Assembly: GCA_948567375.1 (NCBI GenBank)
Contig: OX419760.1
Span: 43,400,001-43,464,000 of the forward strand
DNA length: 64,000 bases
Source: Lunularia cruciata
Lineage: Eukaryota; Streptophyta; Marchantiopsida; Lunulariales; Lunulariaceae
Direction of reading: 5' to 3'
Made by a program: the position numbers and the translations under genes. Below the pieces are notes generated by a model, which was not told the origin of the DNA, ran no database searches, and saw only the letters and a list, made by a program, of their open reading frames with translations. Shown here one piece after another: positions 35,991 through 46,100 of this stretch; the stretch's first letter is position 1; every line of letters begins with the position of its first letter.

Positions 35991-36909
35991 TACTCAAGAG
36001 CCTTGTATTTTCTCTATAAATATCAAAGCTCATACTAGTCATTTGTAATTTCTCTCATTCAAGAGTCCCAAAGTGAGCTTTCACTTTGATATTCTATTAT
36101 ACTTCTTCTTTCCTCAATCTTTTACAAGCATGATAATGGATTAATTAAGCATGCACAAGAGTATAATTTAAATAACAATAAACCAAAAAAGGTCTTTGGA
36201 CTTCTTATTGACTTAGATAATCTTCTTGACCTATTTAGCTATCTCATATTTAAATTGTGTTTATATTACCAAATTAGATTATAATTTAACTCGTATGTTA
36301 TTCACCTACTTATACTATACACACCTTTGTTCTTAGTAACAATTGGATGTTATACAAGGCAAAAGTTATTTTGTTTTATGATCTCAAAGATTTATCCAAA
36401 TTATAAAAAATTTAGAAATAGTATTATTTGGATCTATATTGTAATTGTAAATTAGCTTCCTACTTTACTATTTAATGGAGTCCTAGTTATACTAATATTT
36501 AGTATTGAATCTTGCTAATCTAAAATGGGCCCTATGATTTCCACACAATGGTATAAGTAGTTAAGATAAATATCACAAGGATGTCCTTTTAGTTTTGAAT
36601 ATATGATATAACAACTAGATAATAGTATTTTCTTGATAAAACCATATTGTACTTGAATTAAAGATTTTGATTTCAAAGGAGTACATAGTTAAGAAAATAA
36701 TAAGAGGGTGATTTTAAATTTTAAATTTTAAATTTTTGAACATCCACAAATTGCTAATAGTATTTTCTTTATAATTTTCATGTTTCACTTGAATTGAAAG
36801 TTTATTTTCTGATTTCATAGATATATTTTAATATGGATTATTTGGAAGCTTAGTGTAGCAACCCACCTTCATGCAACTAATACATTTTTCACTTTTTTCA
36901 ATTTTAATA

Positions 36910-37110
36910 GAGTAATGAGAGTTCAAGAAAGCTATTAAGGCTAGAATATGAGATTATGCTATCTAACATTGATATACAAGGTAACCGCACAAGAGGATAA
37001 GAAGATGACACAAGAAAAACACCTTGGCTCCTCCTCTCCCAGGGATGACAAGGATAAAAATCCTCATGGTTATGATTCTTGTGTTGTTTTGTGATCTAGT
37101 GATCATGATT
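36910..37110 (+). repeat. Dispersed repeat shared with 55185-55365
   Basis: Both copies contain agctattaagg(c/g)tagaata, acaaga(g)gaatgagaagatga-like text, caagaaaaacacc(t/a)tggct and atcctcatggt in the same order and strand. No terminal repeats or coding sequence are evident. Confidence 0.7.
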
Positions 37111-37404
37111 TCTTAACAGTGATGACAATATAGGGCTAAAGATTTTAAATGACACCATTGGCCTAGTGGAACATCATTGACCCCAAACACCTTGGCACAT
37201 GAAAAGGTTATTATCATTGTAGTTATGTGTGCAAATGAAAGGAGCTTTACTTTGGTAGAAGCACCTATTCATGAGCTTACAATTACAATGAAATTGTAGT
37301 ATTTGAGAATCAATGGAAAAATTTACAACCATACAAACCTAATACATGGACCTAATCCCTCATACTTCATTTGGTATCTCATACTTTGTCTTGTACTTCA
37401 TATC

Positions 37405-38043
37405 TGTAATACTCCAAGGACAAGAGAAGAGAGAGAAACACAAATTACACACTCAACATTTGGTGCCCCAAAGGAGCACCTTCTCTTTATTATATAGACA
37501 AAGAGGATCTCCTCCAAGGAAGCTCCACCATAGGATTAGGCACACAGATAGGTGACCTGTCAACAAGCTCCACCCTTGGATTACTTACTTGGATGGATGA
37601 CATGTCAGTTTAGGTCCTATCTGGTTGGTCAAATAAGCTTTGACCAAAGGGAATCTTTTAGAGAATCTTCCTGTAGGAGTCTCAAACTCACATGAGTAAG
37701 GTACATTTTCTACACATTTTTGAGGCCTAATTCATCCGTTTAGGCCTCCAAAATTGCCTTCAAAGATTTTAGGCATATTTAAGTTCCTACTCTATTAGTA
37801 GAAGTTCCCTTTTGGTGATACCTCTTTTTGATCTGTTTAGTCCATCATGTGTAACATCCTTCCACATGTTACCAAACCAATTCTCACTTTTAAATCATAT
37901 GTCTAGCTATTGGTTCCAAGGTTCTAAGTCTATTTTGGTGATACTTCTATCTGATCTATTTTGACTATCATGTATAACATCATTCTAGATGTTACCAAAC
38001 CAAATTTCACATCTAGATCATATGGCTAGCTCTTGGTATTATA
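37405..38043 (-). repeat. 3' LTR (LTR-E) of the second minus-strand chromovirus copy
   Basis: It matches LTR-E at 29763-30526 without that copy's extra length. It lies just downstream (minus strand) of a purine tract, aaaaggagagagg (38045-38057 on the plus strand as cctctctcctttt), and of the integrase/chromodomain end, as a 3' LTR should. It includes two copies of an internal unit of about 130 bp. Confidence 0.9.
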
Positions 38044-38056
38044 GACCTCTCTCCTT

Positions 38057-38513
38057 TTAAGACGCAACGTCCTCGTTGTGCAATTGTTGCTCGAATGCTT
38101 GCACCAACACCGGTGCATGTGTCAAATTGGCAGCGGGTTCCCAAGTTGCTTCATAGAGGGGGTAACCTTTCCACTGTACTAGATAGCAACAGCGGATGGC
38201 GAGTACGATGCATGTGTTTTTGGAGAACATGCTCCACTTCATATTCCTCTGTGCCATCAATGAGTGTCGGACAAGGTAGAATGTCTTGGGTGGAATGACC
38301 CTGGCCTGAGCGGGAAGCATACCTGCATAGTAGGGAAACATGGAACATGGGATGGATCTTCATGTGTGGTGGTAGCTCAAGGTGATAGGCCACAGCACCG
38401 ACGTGACGAAGAATTGAGAAAGGCCTAATAAAATGAGGTTTGAGCTTACTAGGTCCAACTAATGTGAGGTTGGTTGTCAATAGCCACACTTGATCCCTAA
38501 CATTGAACTCCAT
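38057..38513 (-). pseudogene. Integrase C-terminus and chromodomain
   Basis: Two overlapping frames give FNVRDQVWLLTTNLTLVG and LKPHFIRPFSILRHVGAVAY (the GPY/F-like region of integrase), then EEYEVEHVLQ in one frame and YLVQWKGYPLYEATWEPAAN in the next. The last two are the two halves of a chromodomain, so one frameshift near 38190-38250 breaks it. Chromodomains at this position define chromoviruses and bind methylated histone H3 to steer integration. Stop codon at 38057. Confidence 0.88.
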
Positions 38514-38537
38514 GTGCCTACAGTGTGCATCAACATA

Positions 38538-39240
38538 CTACTTTTGTAGATTTTGTGCAATCTGTAATTTGTGCTTGGCACTCTCCACACCTTGTTGGAT
38601 TCTAGAAACAAACGTGTTGACTGCATCAACCTTGGTAGCCACTGGACGGATCTTCATCAAGCTAGAAGGTGTGAAGGAATGCTCACCATACATGAGGAAG
38701 AATGGAGTGACTTGGGTGGATGTATTCACTGAATTGTTGTAAGCAAATTCCACCAACGGGAGTAGGGTGTCCCACCTTTCTTGCTCTTCTAAGGTGAAGC
38801 CACATAACATGTCTTCAATCGTGCAATTAGCCCGCTCTGTTTGGCCATTTGTTTGTGGGTGGTAAGCTGTGGATATGGCCAACTTGGTTTTGAAGAACCC
38901 TAAGAGTGTCTGCCAAAACAAATTGGTGAATTGAGTGCCTCTATCAATGATAAGTACTCTAGACAAGCCATGGTGAGAGAAGACTGCATCTAAGTATAAT
39001 TGAGCTAGTTGTGGAGCGGTCACATCTTTGGTGGTAGGGCGTACATGAATCATTTTTTTGAACCAGTCCACAAAGACCACAATGGAGTCAAACCCTGAGG
39101 TGGTCTTGGGTAATCTACAAATGAGATCCATACTCACTTGTTCCCAACATTGGGTAGGCGTGAGGAGAGGTTGGAGGAGCACTACAGGAGCTTGATTAGA
39201 AGCTTTGTTCTATTGACAAAGTAGGCAGCTGCGCATGTAG
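38538..39240 (-). pseudogene. Integrase core with intact DDE triad
   Basis: A 214-codon open frame has VSMDLICRLPKTTSGFDSIV (first Asp), VLIIDRGTQFTNLFW (second Asp) and YHPQTNGQTERANC (Glu), with normal spacing. The upstream zinc-binding part is in disturbed sequence at about 39180-39300 (C-x2-C near 39215-39230). All three catalytic residues survive, unlike in elements A and G, so this copy is younger or less mutated in this domain. Confidence 0.92.
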
Positions 39241-39629
39241 TCCATCACGTTGTTGCTCATCTTAGGCCAATAGTAATGGCGCTGGATTGCATCCAAGGTC
39301 TTGTCCACTCCGACATGACCTGCAATGGCTAAAGCATGACATTCCGCTAGAATAGTGGTGCGTAATTTGGGGACATTTAGGATCCATAATTTTCCATCAT
39401 GAAAGGTGAGTCCTTAGGTGCTAGTGATGCCTATGGATGATTGTGATTCTACAATGTGTGAATCAGTTTTTGTAGTAGCCAGAATTTCTGGCCAAAATTT
39501 AGGGTTAATCTTAACCTCTGTCACCAAGTTGTTTGCCATTGGCATGGAGGTGAATGCATCTGCAAGTTACTTCTTCCCTTCCACGTAGGTGATTGTCATG
39601 TTGAAGTGTTGCCACTCTACCCACCAAAT

Positions 39630-40746
39630 CTAGCAATGAGATAGATCCTTCTGTGTCTCGAGGTAGACTAGAGGTTTGTGGTCTATCTTTACTACAAATG
39701 CCTTCTCACCCAGATAGTGCTTCCAATACTTGGTTGCCAGAACAATGACCAACTCTTCTCGTTCTGTGGTGTGGTAGTTGCGCTCTGCCGGTAACAACTT
39801 TTGAGAGAAATATGCAATTGGATGCCATCCATCATGCCACTCTTGTTGTAGGACTGCTCCTATTTCTACGCTTGATGCATCTATAGCCAACTTGATTGGA
39901 TGTTTTGGGTCATACCACTTCAAGATTGGTGCATGTAGCAAGGCGGCTTTCAATTCTTGAAAGGCCAACTCTTGTGCGGTTCTCCATGTCCACTTCTTCT
40001 CCTTGCCAAGTAGTGCCGTTAAAGGCTATGCAACCTTGGAGAAGTCCTTGACAAATCTACAATAGAATCCCATCAACCCCAAGAAGCTCTTGAGTTGAGT
40101 TTGATCTTTTAGGGCACTCCATTTTTGAATGACCTCTATTTTATCCATCAATACTTGAATGCCCTCTGCACTTACTCTATGCCCCAAGTATTCTACTTCA
40201 GACTTGCCAAACTTACACTTTGAGATTTTGGCATACAATTGATTCTGTCTTAGAATCTAGAGGACCTCTCGTAGATGTTGTTTGTGTTCTGTCATCATGC
40301 TACTGTATACTAAGATTATCATCCAAGAAGACAATAATAGAATTATCCAAGTATGGAAAAAATATGTCATTCATTAGACTCATGAAAGTGGCAGGTGCAT
40401 TGGTGAGGCCAAAAGGAATCACAAGATACTCAAAGTGGCCATACTTGGTTCAAAAGGCAGTTTTGTACACATCCTCCTCTGCAATTTGGATTGGATTATA
40501 ACCAGTCTGCAAGTCCAATTTGGTGAAGTATCTCGCTCCATGGAGTTGATCAAATAGGTCATCCATGCAAGGTAAGGGGTATTTGTTCTTCATTGTTTGT
40601 TGATTGAGACCTTGATAGTCAATGCATATGCGCATTGGACCATCCTTCTTCTTCACAAACAAGACAAGAGCCCCATATGGTGATATGCTAGGTGGGATAA
40701 ACCTTTTCTGCAACATCTCCTCAATTTGAGTCTTACACTCCTCCAA
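39630..40746 (-). pseudogene. pol: Reverse transcriptase and RNase H of the chromovirus
   Basis: RT starts at 40746 ([73 protein letters not shown]), continues after a stop at 40450 with a FLDD catalytic box near 40310, and resumes at 40238 (KCKFGKSEVEYLGHRVS, LKSFLGLMGFYCRFVKDFSK). RNase H (39968-39630) reads PIKLAIDASSVEIGAVLQQE, ERNYHTTEREELVIVLATKY and VVKIDHKPLVYL, with Asp, Glu and Asp in place. Only a few stops break the whole. Confidence 0.9.
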
Positions 40747-40996
40747 CTCATCAGGTGATAGGCGATATGGGGCCTTACAAGGAGGTGTCTTCCCTGAGAG
40801 TGTCTCAATTTTATGATTTACTCTCCTTTTTGGTAGTAATCCTTAGGGTAGATCATCGGGAAAAACATCTTGAAATTCATTTACCACAGCCTTCAATTTC
40901 TCAAGAATTTGTCCATCGAGTTGTGCAGTCTAGACTTCTCTTATTAGACCCATGAAATATCTATCGGTCTTATAGATAGTTGCCATCCCTATGACA

Positions 40997-41269
40997 TAGC
41001 CTAGTAACTTGAGTTACTGTGGTAATTAGTAACTTTGGTGCATAACTATTTCACAAGTATATAAACTAGGGGTGAGGAGGTACTCATGATCCTTTCATTT
41101 GCAACTATCTCTCTCTCATTGAGTTCTCTAGTGAGCAATGTCTTGAATCTTGGAGTGTTAGCCTTAGAGGAGTATGATAGAGTTGGAGTTCTTTGCCTTC
41201 TTAGTCCATGGTGCACTACCATAATAGCCATCAGAGGTTCATCTTGAGTGAGAGATAGGCCGGCTCACA
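40997..41269 (+). repeat. LTR-A fragment (3' part) beside the G-element leader
   Basis: It begins tagcctagtaacttgagtta and ends ggctcaca, matching the last ~270 bp of LTR-A. On the left it abuts the truncated chromovirus; on the right it passes directly into the leader of element G. Confidence 0.88.
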
Positions 41270-41621
41270 CTCCAATGTTGTTTTATGAGATGGAAGGTTT
41301 TTATTTAGATTTCTTGTGATTGGACTCCCTCCATTCTATGCCCATTTTTGCATCATTTTTGTTTGAGGTGCCTTGAATTTAGAGTGTTGGTGCTTTGGTG
41401 TGCTCTTGATAGTGAAGCTTGAGTGATGACCAGTCAGACTATCTATGTTTCTCTCCGGTGAGGTAGGAAGTGACGATCTGCAGACCGTGAGAATGCATGT
41501 TGTGATGGCAAGTTACAGGTCGCTCTTTACCCTAGTGTAGTTGTCTAAATTAGAGTTACATTAATTGGTAGTGTTTTCTTAGGGTTGGCACTTGGTGGTG
41601 CTTGGTTGGTGGTGGTAGCAC

Positions 41622-42315
41622 TTGCGGCTTGCGGTTGCAATTTGTGGTTCCGATTTGCAATTGACGGTTTGTGGTTACTTTGTCACAACAGAGTTCTTTG
41701 AGGGTTCTAGAGGAGATAGCCCTATAGTACACCATGGGTTAACTCAAAGTGGTGCTCGATATCAACCTTTATCTCAGGTCCTAGTGAAGAAGGAGATTGA
41801 CTCTGAGTTGGAGTTTGACACAAGAGTTGATTTAGTTGAGAGTGCACTTGGTGTGTCCGCACCGTTGTTGTGGGACATAGACAAGATTTATGGGGCCTCC
41901 AAAAGCCCTAGGAATTACTCTGGTATAGTGGGTGCCACTGAGTTGGATGACTTCATCTAGGAGTTTGATAGTTGGTGTGATCTGCAATAGATGCGGAACC
42001 TGACTTTGTTCACACCCTTCATGGCATGGAAGAGGTTGTTTTAGCACTTGGAGGGTCCACCAATGGATGACTACCATGAGTTCTGGAGACAATATTGGTC
42101 TCCAAACTATGTCTCTATCAGGTTTGGTGGCCAGGAGTAGATCGGCTATACCTATGAGTTCTAGCTCGAGTAGTGTTGGTGGAGCTAGTGGAAGTGCACT
42201 AGCTAGAGATAGTGCTACTACGAGTGGGGGTACCGCTACAGGAGGTGGTGTGGTATTGGGGTTTAACCACATGGTGGAGTTCTTCTAGTGTTTGAGGCAA
42301 AACTACTAGGGGGTG
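41622..42315 (+). pseudogene. gag: gag of element G, 5' part
   Basis: The frame from about 41680 includes HHGLTQSGARYQPLSQVLVK, ALGVSAPLLWDIDKIYGASK and GATELDDFI-stop-EFDSWCDLQ, then TLFTPFMAWKRLF and MDDYHEFWRQYW. At the 3' edge it reads CLRQNY-stop-GV and continues, in the same frame, beyond the insertion at 46106 as RTNKLRSL. The inverted relic at 14194-14900 carries the same segment. Confidence 0.7.
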
Positions 42316-45300
42316 TGTGACAACCCGACAAATATCACTTTTGCAGTAATTGGGTAAGTAAAGTTTGTTCCCGCAGAGATACGAGTCAGAAATGTCCAAA
42401 TACAAAGTCAAAGTAACAATTGCAGTTCTTCTTGGTTGTCTTTAATCTCTCAAGTAGAAACCACACCCAGAAGAGAGTAACAAGCATTGATTCTCAGTCT
42501 TGTCATAAAGTAACACTCCTTAATCACAACTCCTTCAATTCTTTCCAAACAATCTTGATTGTGATGATTCAGGCTCTCCTGAAAACAACACTTCATTGCA
42601 AAATGACTTTGCCTCAGAATTGTGTTCCACCCCTCCACTGAAGGCACAACTTCCTTGACAAAATTGCTTCACATCAACCTTGCACTGTACTCACAAATGC
42701 AAAATACTACCAACATTACAATTCCTCTCAGATCTGTCAAGGCATTACTTCGATTGCACTTCACTCAGGATCAAACACACAGAATGAAGATCAAGGCTGC
42801 GGAATCCAACATCCAACAAGCACGTTGACTTGCACTTCAAAATTCTCCACATACTCACAAACACAAACAAAAAGTTGATACTCAAAATCAAGCTTAAGCG
42901 ACGAGCACTGCTTCACAGCACTTCGCTTTATCTATTCTCAAAATTATGAGCACTGAACAACATGAGACTGCAAATGCCACTCTTAAATAGTGAAAAATTG
43001 ACAGTTATCTTCCTAATGTACCTCTTCCTAATGACTCTACAAACCTGCAGATCCGAAATGAAAATGCACCTCTTCATATCTGCCTATTCAAATCTCAAAT
43101 TGATTACTAATCCGATCCGATGTCTACTTCTTCCTCGGCTTTCAAACTCAAACCCGAAGTAATTTTACTTCCTACTACTCTGTCCTTGGGTTTTATATCT
43201 CCTACATCTTCTACCAGATCTAATAGTTCTCTTTCTTAATCTGAAATTTCACTAGTGGACAATCTATCTAACTCCTTATCTCCCGACCCACTCTTCTCTA
43301 TTGTCTCCAATGGTAACTCTAAAGACATCTGCACTCCTACTTCATTGACTTTGGGTTTGGCTCTAACGTCTTTCTGAAGTTTATCTATCTCCAATTTCAC
43401 CAAGTCTAATCTAATTGTGATATTGTCTTCTACTTCTAATATCTTCCTATCTACACAAGTCCTGAGACTAATTAACAGCGCATTCAAATCTGTGTCTTTC
43501 GCCTATTTCCTCCTCATCTCTTGCACCAACAACTTCAACTCGTGCAGCCTCATCTCTTCAATCCAAATGCTAGCCTCTATACTTAGCATTGCATTCATTC
43601 TAAGGTTAATCTCCTTCAATGGCTCCAATTGCATCTTCCTTTCTCATTCCCGATCTGCAAGCCAATCTTCTCTGTACATCACCAATTCTGCCTTGAACTC
43701 GGCCTTCACTGTTTCTTTCTCCTTCTCCTTCTGCTCAATCTTCTCCTCTTGATTACAAAGTAACTCTTGTAATCTCTCTTCTTCCCTATATCTTACTGCC
43801 AACTCCCTTTCCCAGAGTTGCTTCTTCTCTTCTACACTCTCCATCACTCTATCAAGCTCTTGTTCCTTTGCTGCTACCCTCGCCATAGCATGGATAATTT
43901 TTAGTCTTGAATCAGCAAACTGCTGCTTCAAGATTTCATACTCTGTTACTTGTCTTTCCCTTGCTATGTCACTCTTCTTAACAAGTTCCTCTCGATACAT
44001 CACTTCTCTCTTCAAGTCTTCAAGCACTTGATTCTGCACTACTGCCTCCCCTTGTAGTACTTCCCTTTCTTCCTCACCTTGGGTTATACTCTTCTTCAAC
44101 TCCGAGTTCTCTTCTTCTAATTTTGCTAATACCTACAAGACAGTCTTCACCTCTGGACATTTGACTGCATCTCCTTCTTCTTGTGCTCCAATTTCATCAA
44201 TAACAGACACACGATCTCCCGCAGGTACTTCACTCCATCACTCGCAACTACTTCCTCTTGCGTAGCGATCTCCCTCCTTACTTCTTCTTCACCCGATACT
44301 CGCCTCCTTCTCTACAGTCTTTGTATCGGAATAGATGCCTCACTTCTCGAGCTAGCTTTTGCTTCTTCCTTTGCCTTACTCAGACCCGCTTCACACTTCG
44401 CCTTGCATCTTGAATGAACTCTCCTCCGGATCATAAACTTCTTCTCCTTGGGCTTGGGTATCTCATCCTCCAACTTCTCATTCTTTTCTTGCTCGAGCTC
44501 CACCCAAAATTCTTCTTCTTCTTCTTCTTCTGCAGCAACATCTGGTACTGATGTCATTTCTCCACCTTCATCACTGTTGCTACTCGTATCTCCACTTTGC
44601 AGCGTGAGCTCCGGTTCTTCCTCACGTTTTGAGTCTTTGGACTTGCACACGGCTTTGCCCTCCGAGTCTTCATCTGACGTTGCAATCACCACCATGCCTT
44701 TCCTTGGGTTTCCTCTCTTGGTCTTCCGAGGTCTTGTCTTGTCTTTAGCTTCTCCTTGCCGACTCCGCTTCTTTGACTTTGGAGTACTTGCTTCTATCTC
44801 CACGCTCTTACCCGTCTTTGCGTAGTACTCATCCATGCTCTAGATTTGAAGAATGTACTGTTGTTCCTCCACATCAACTTCTTTTCTCAAGTCGAGATGG
44901 AAGTAAGACACCATTCAATTTTGCTCCACCAAATTGAGCAAATTCAACCTGAGGTAGAAGTGTGCTTCAAATGGCACGATGTAATGTGGAGGTGACTTAT
45001 CCCACAAATTCCACACCATTTGTCTCATCCGCCCATGGAAGCACCTCACCCAGTTAATCGGTTCTCCTGCAAATAGCTTATGGAAGAACACCGCTTGGTG
45101 TTTCATCACATAAGTCATTCTCTCCGGCTTCAAGATTGCCATGAGAGCACTCACGATCCCTCTCTTCACTGGATCCTTGTAACTCTCGACCTTATACCCA
45201 TTCTTTGTTCTCTTTGAAGAGAAAGCATCTCTCACTTCTTGAGTCTCTTCTGCTACTTCTCCCTTACCCAAGAATGTGGCACGCTGCTCCGCGCCTGCCT

Positions 45301-46100
45301 CTCTCCCAAGCACTAATCTCCAATCCGACTCTGTCCAGTGAGCCGGATTTCCTCTCTTCCACTCTTCCTCGAGGCCATCGAGATACTTGCTCTCGATAAT
45401 CTTGATCATGAAACCTGGAAAACTCACATTCCAATTCCATGCCAAGAATGTGATCCAAAGTCGGCTCAAGACTTCAATTCTTGCGATCATGTCTAGCCTC
45501 CGAATCGCATGATTCCTCACTGTGAATTTGGAGTTCTTTCCTCCTCCCATCTCTCCTATTTTCTCACTATCTCTTGGTTTCACTCTCTCAAATTCTCCTC
45601 TACACACTAGCGCATCTTCAACTCTATTTCCTTCCCACGATCACTTGCAGGATGACTTCTCAAAGGTGAAGGAAAATTGCTCGACATTGCTTTGTCGTTA
45701 ACCCGATTTTTATAGAGTTGCGCTTTCTTTGTCTCTCTTCAATTTGAGTTTCTACAAAGAAATCACACCTCTTGCATGTGCCTATCATTGTCAATTGTAC
45801 TTCACGCGTATGGGCCGCCAGCTTTGAATGGTCCCTTCTTGAATTTCTTGCCCCGACGAAAGGTTGTTACACTGTCTTCGCCTCAAGTTGAGCTCCCCCT
45901 TGATACAAAGATTCCTTACTTTGGGTTGTATGCTGACAGGGCATATCCAAGTACTTTGCCTTATGACCTGAAGTCACTTTACCTCGGGTTTCATCCCAAA
46001 GACTCTTTTCTTCGCCTTCTTCAGCCATACAGGCGCAATCCGACTTCTCTATACACTTCTTCTTCTCTATTTTGAAAAAACAAAAAATGTGGGCACCACA
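42316..46100. mobile_element. 3.8-kb insertion in the gag of element G, carrying an antisense gene
   Basis: Left edge gggtg|TGTGACAACC, right edge GGGCACCACA|aggtg: TG...CA ends and a near-perfect 5-bp target duplication (GGGTG/AGGTG). Removing 42316-46100 and one duplication copy restores the gag frame (CLRQNY-stop-GV then RTNKLRSL-stop-KFQRKA), which fixes the borders. I found no LTR pair and no pol genes. A 10-bp inverted match TGTGACAACC / GGTTGTTACA (45864-45873) also exists inside. It carries one long minus-strand gene (43236-45607) with a TATA box. It may be a non-autonomous LTR-type element or a transposon with a captured gene. Confidence 0.72.
43236..45607 (-). pseudogene. Unidentified antisense gene in the insertion: globular N-terminus, acidic/basic linker, coiled coil
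   Basis: On the minus strand, frames 45607-44915, 44836-44312, 44099-43644 and 43487-43236 follow each other and look like one protein of several hundred residues broken by stops. The first break is TGA/TAG at about 44915 and 44838. Domain 1 (230 residues, from MCRGEFERVKPRDSEKIGEM) is Trp-rich (SRLWITFLAWNWNVSFPGF, WVRCFHGRMRQMVWNLWDKS). Domain 2 is charged, with KKRSRQGEAKDKTRPRKTKR and a poly-Glu run. Domain 3 (REVMYREELVKKSDIARERQ, KEQELDRVMESVEEKKQLWE) is a long coiled coil. A TATA motif (45706-45715, minus CTATAAAAATC) sits about 100 bp upstream. I do not recognise the family; a general resemblance to plant transposon-associated ORFs is only a guess. Confidence 0.6.

Larger units (their letters stand above)
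35599..37404. other. AT-rich region with short repeats
   Basis: No gene was recognised. It contains a short tandem repeat (35806-35990) and a block at about 36910-37110 that recurs at 55185-55365. A tctctataaatat promoter-like motif lies near 36010. Confidence 0.5.
38044..40996 (-). mobile_element. Chromovirus internal region (RT, RNase H, integrase, chromodomain), minus strand
   Basis: Reading from 40996 downward: the end of gag-pol linker sequence, RT, RNase H, integrase, chromodomain, then the polypurine tract and LTR. It belongs to the same family as 24287-30526 and supplies the 3' half that copy lacks; the overlap (RT) is clearly homologous. Its 5' half is cut at about 40996 by an LTR-A fragment. 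Confidence 0.92.

Noticed and set aside
40997-41269. LTR-A as the true 5' LTR of element G
   Set aside because: Element G has a different LTR-like sequence after its purine tract at 52903, and LTR-A is the LTR of element A; the adjacency is better explained by rearrangement.
41832-42272. 146-codon minus-strand ORF and its relative at 14194-14421
   Set aside because: Both are antisense to the gag start of the G family; similarity between them reflects that shared gag.
43417-44825. Ser/Phe-rich plus-strand ORFs at 43417-43752 and 44448-44825
   Set aside because: They are the complement of the Glu/Lys-rich coiled-coil gene on the minus strand.
42316-45873. Insertion bounded by the 10-bp inverted match TGTGACAACC / GGTTGTTACA
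   Set aside because: The gag frame and the 5-bp duplication instead place the right border at 46100; the inverted match may be internal.
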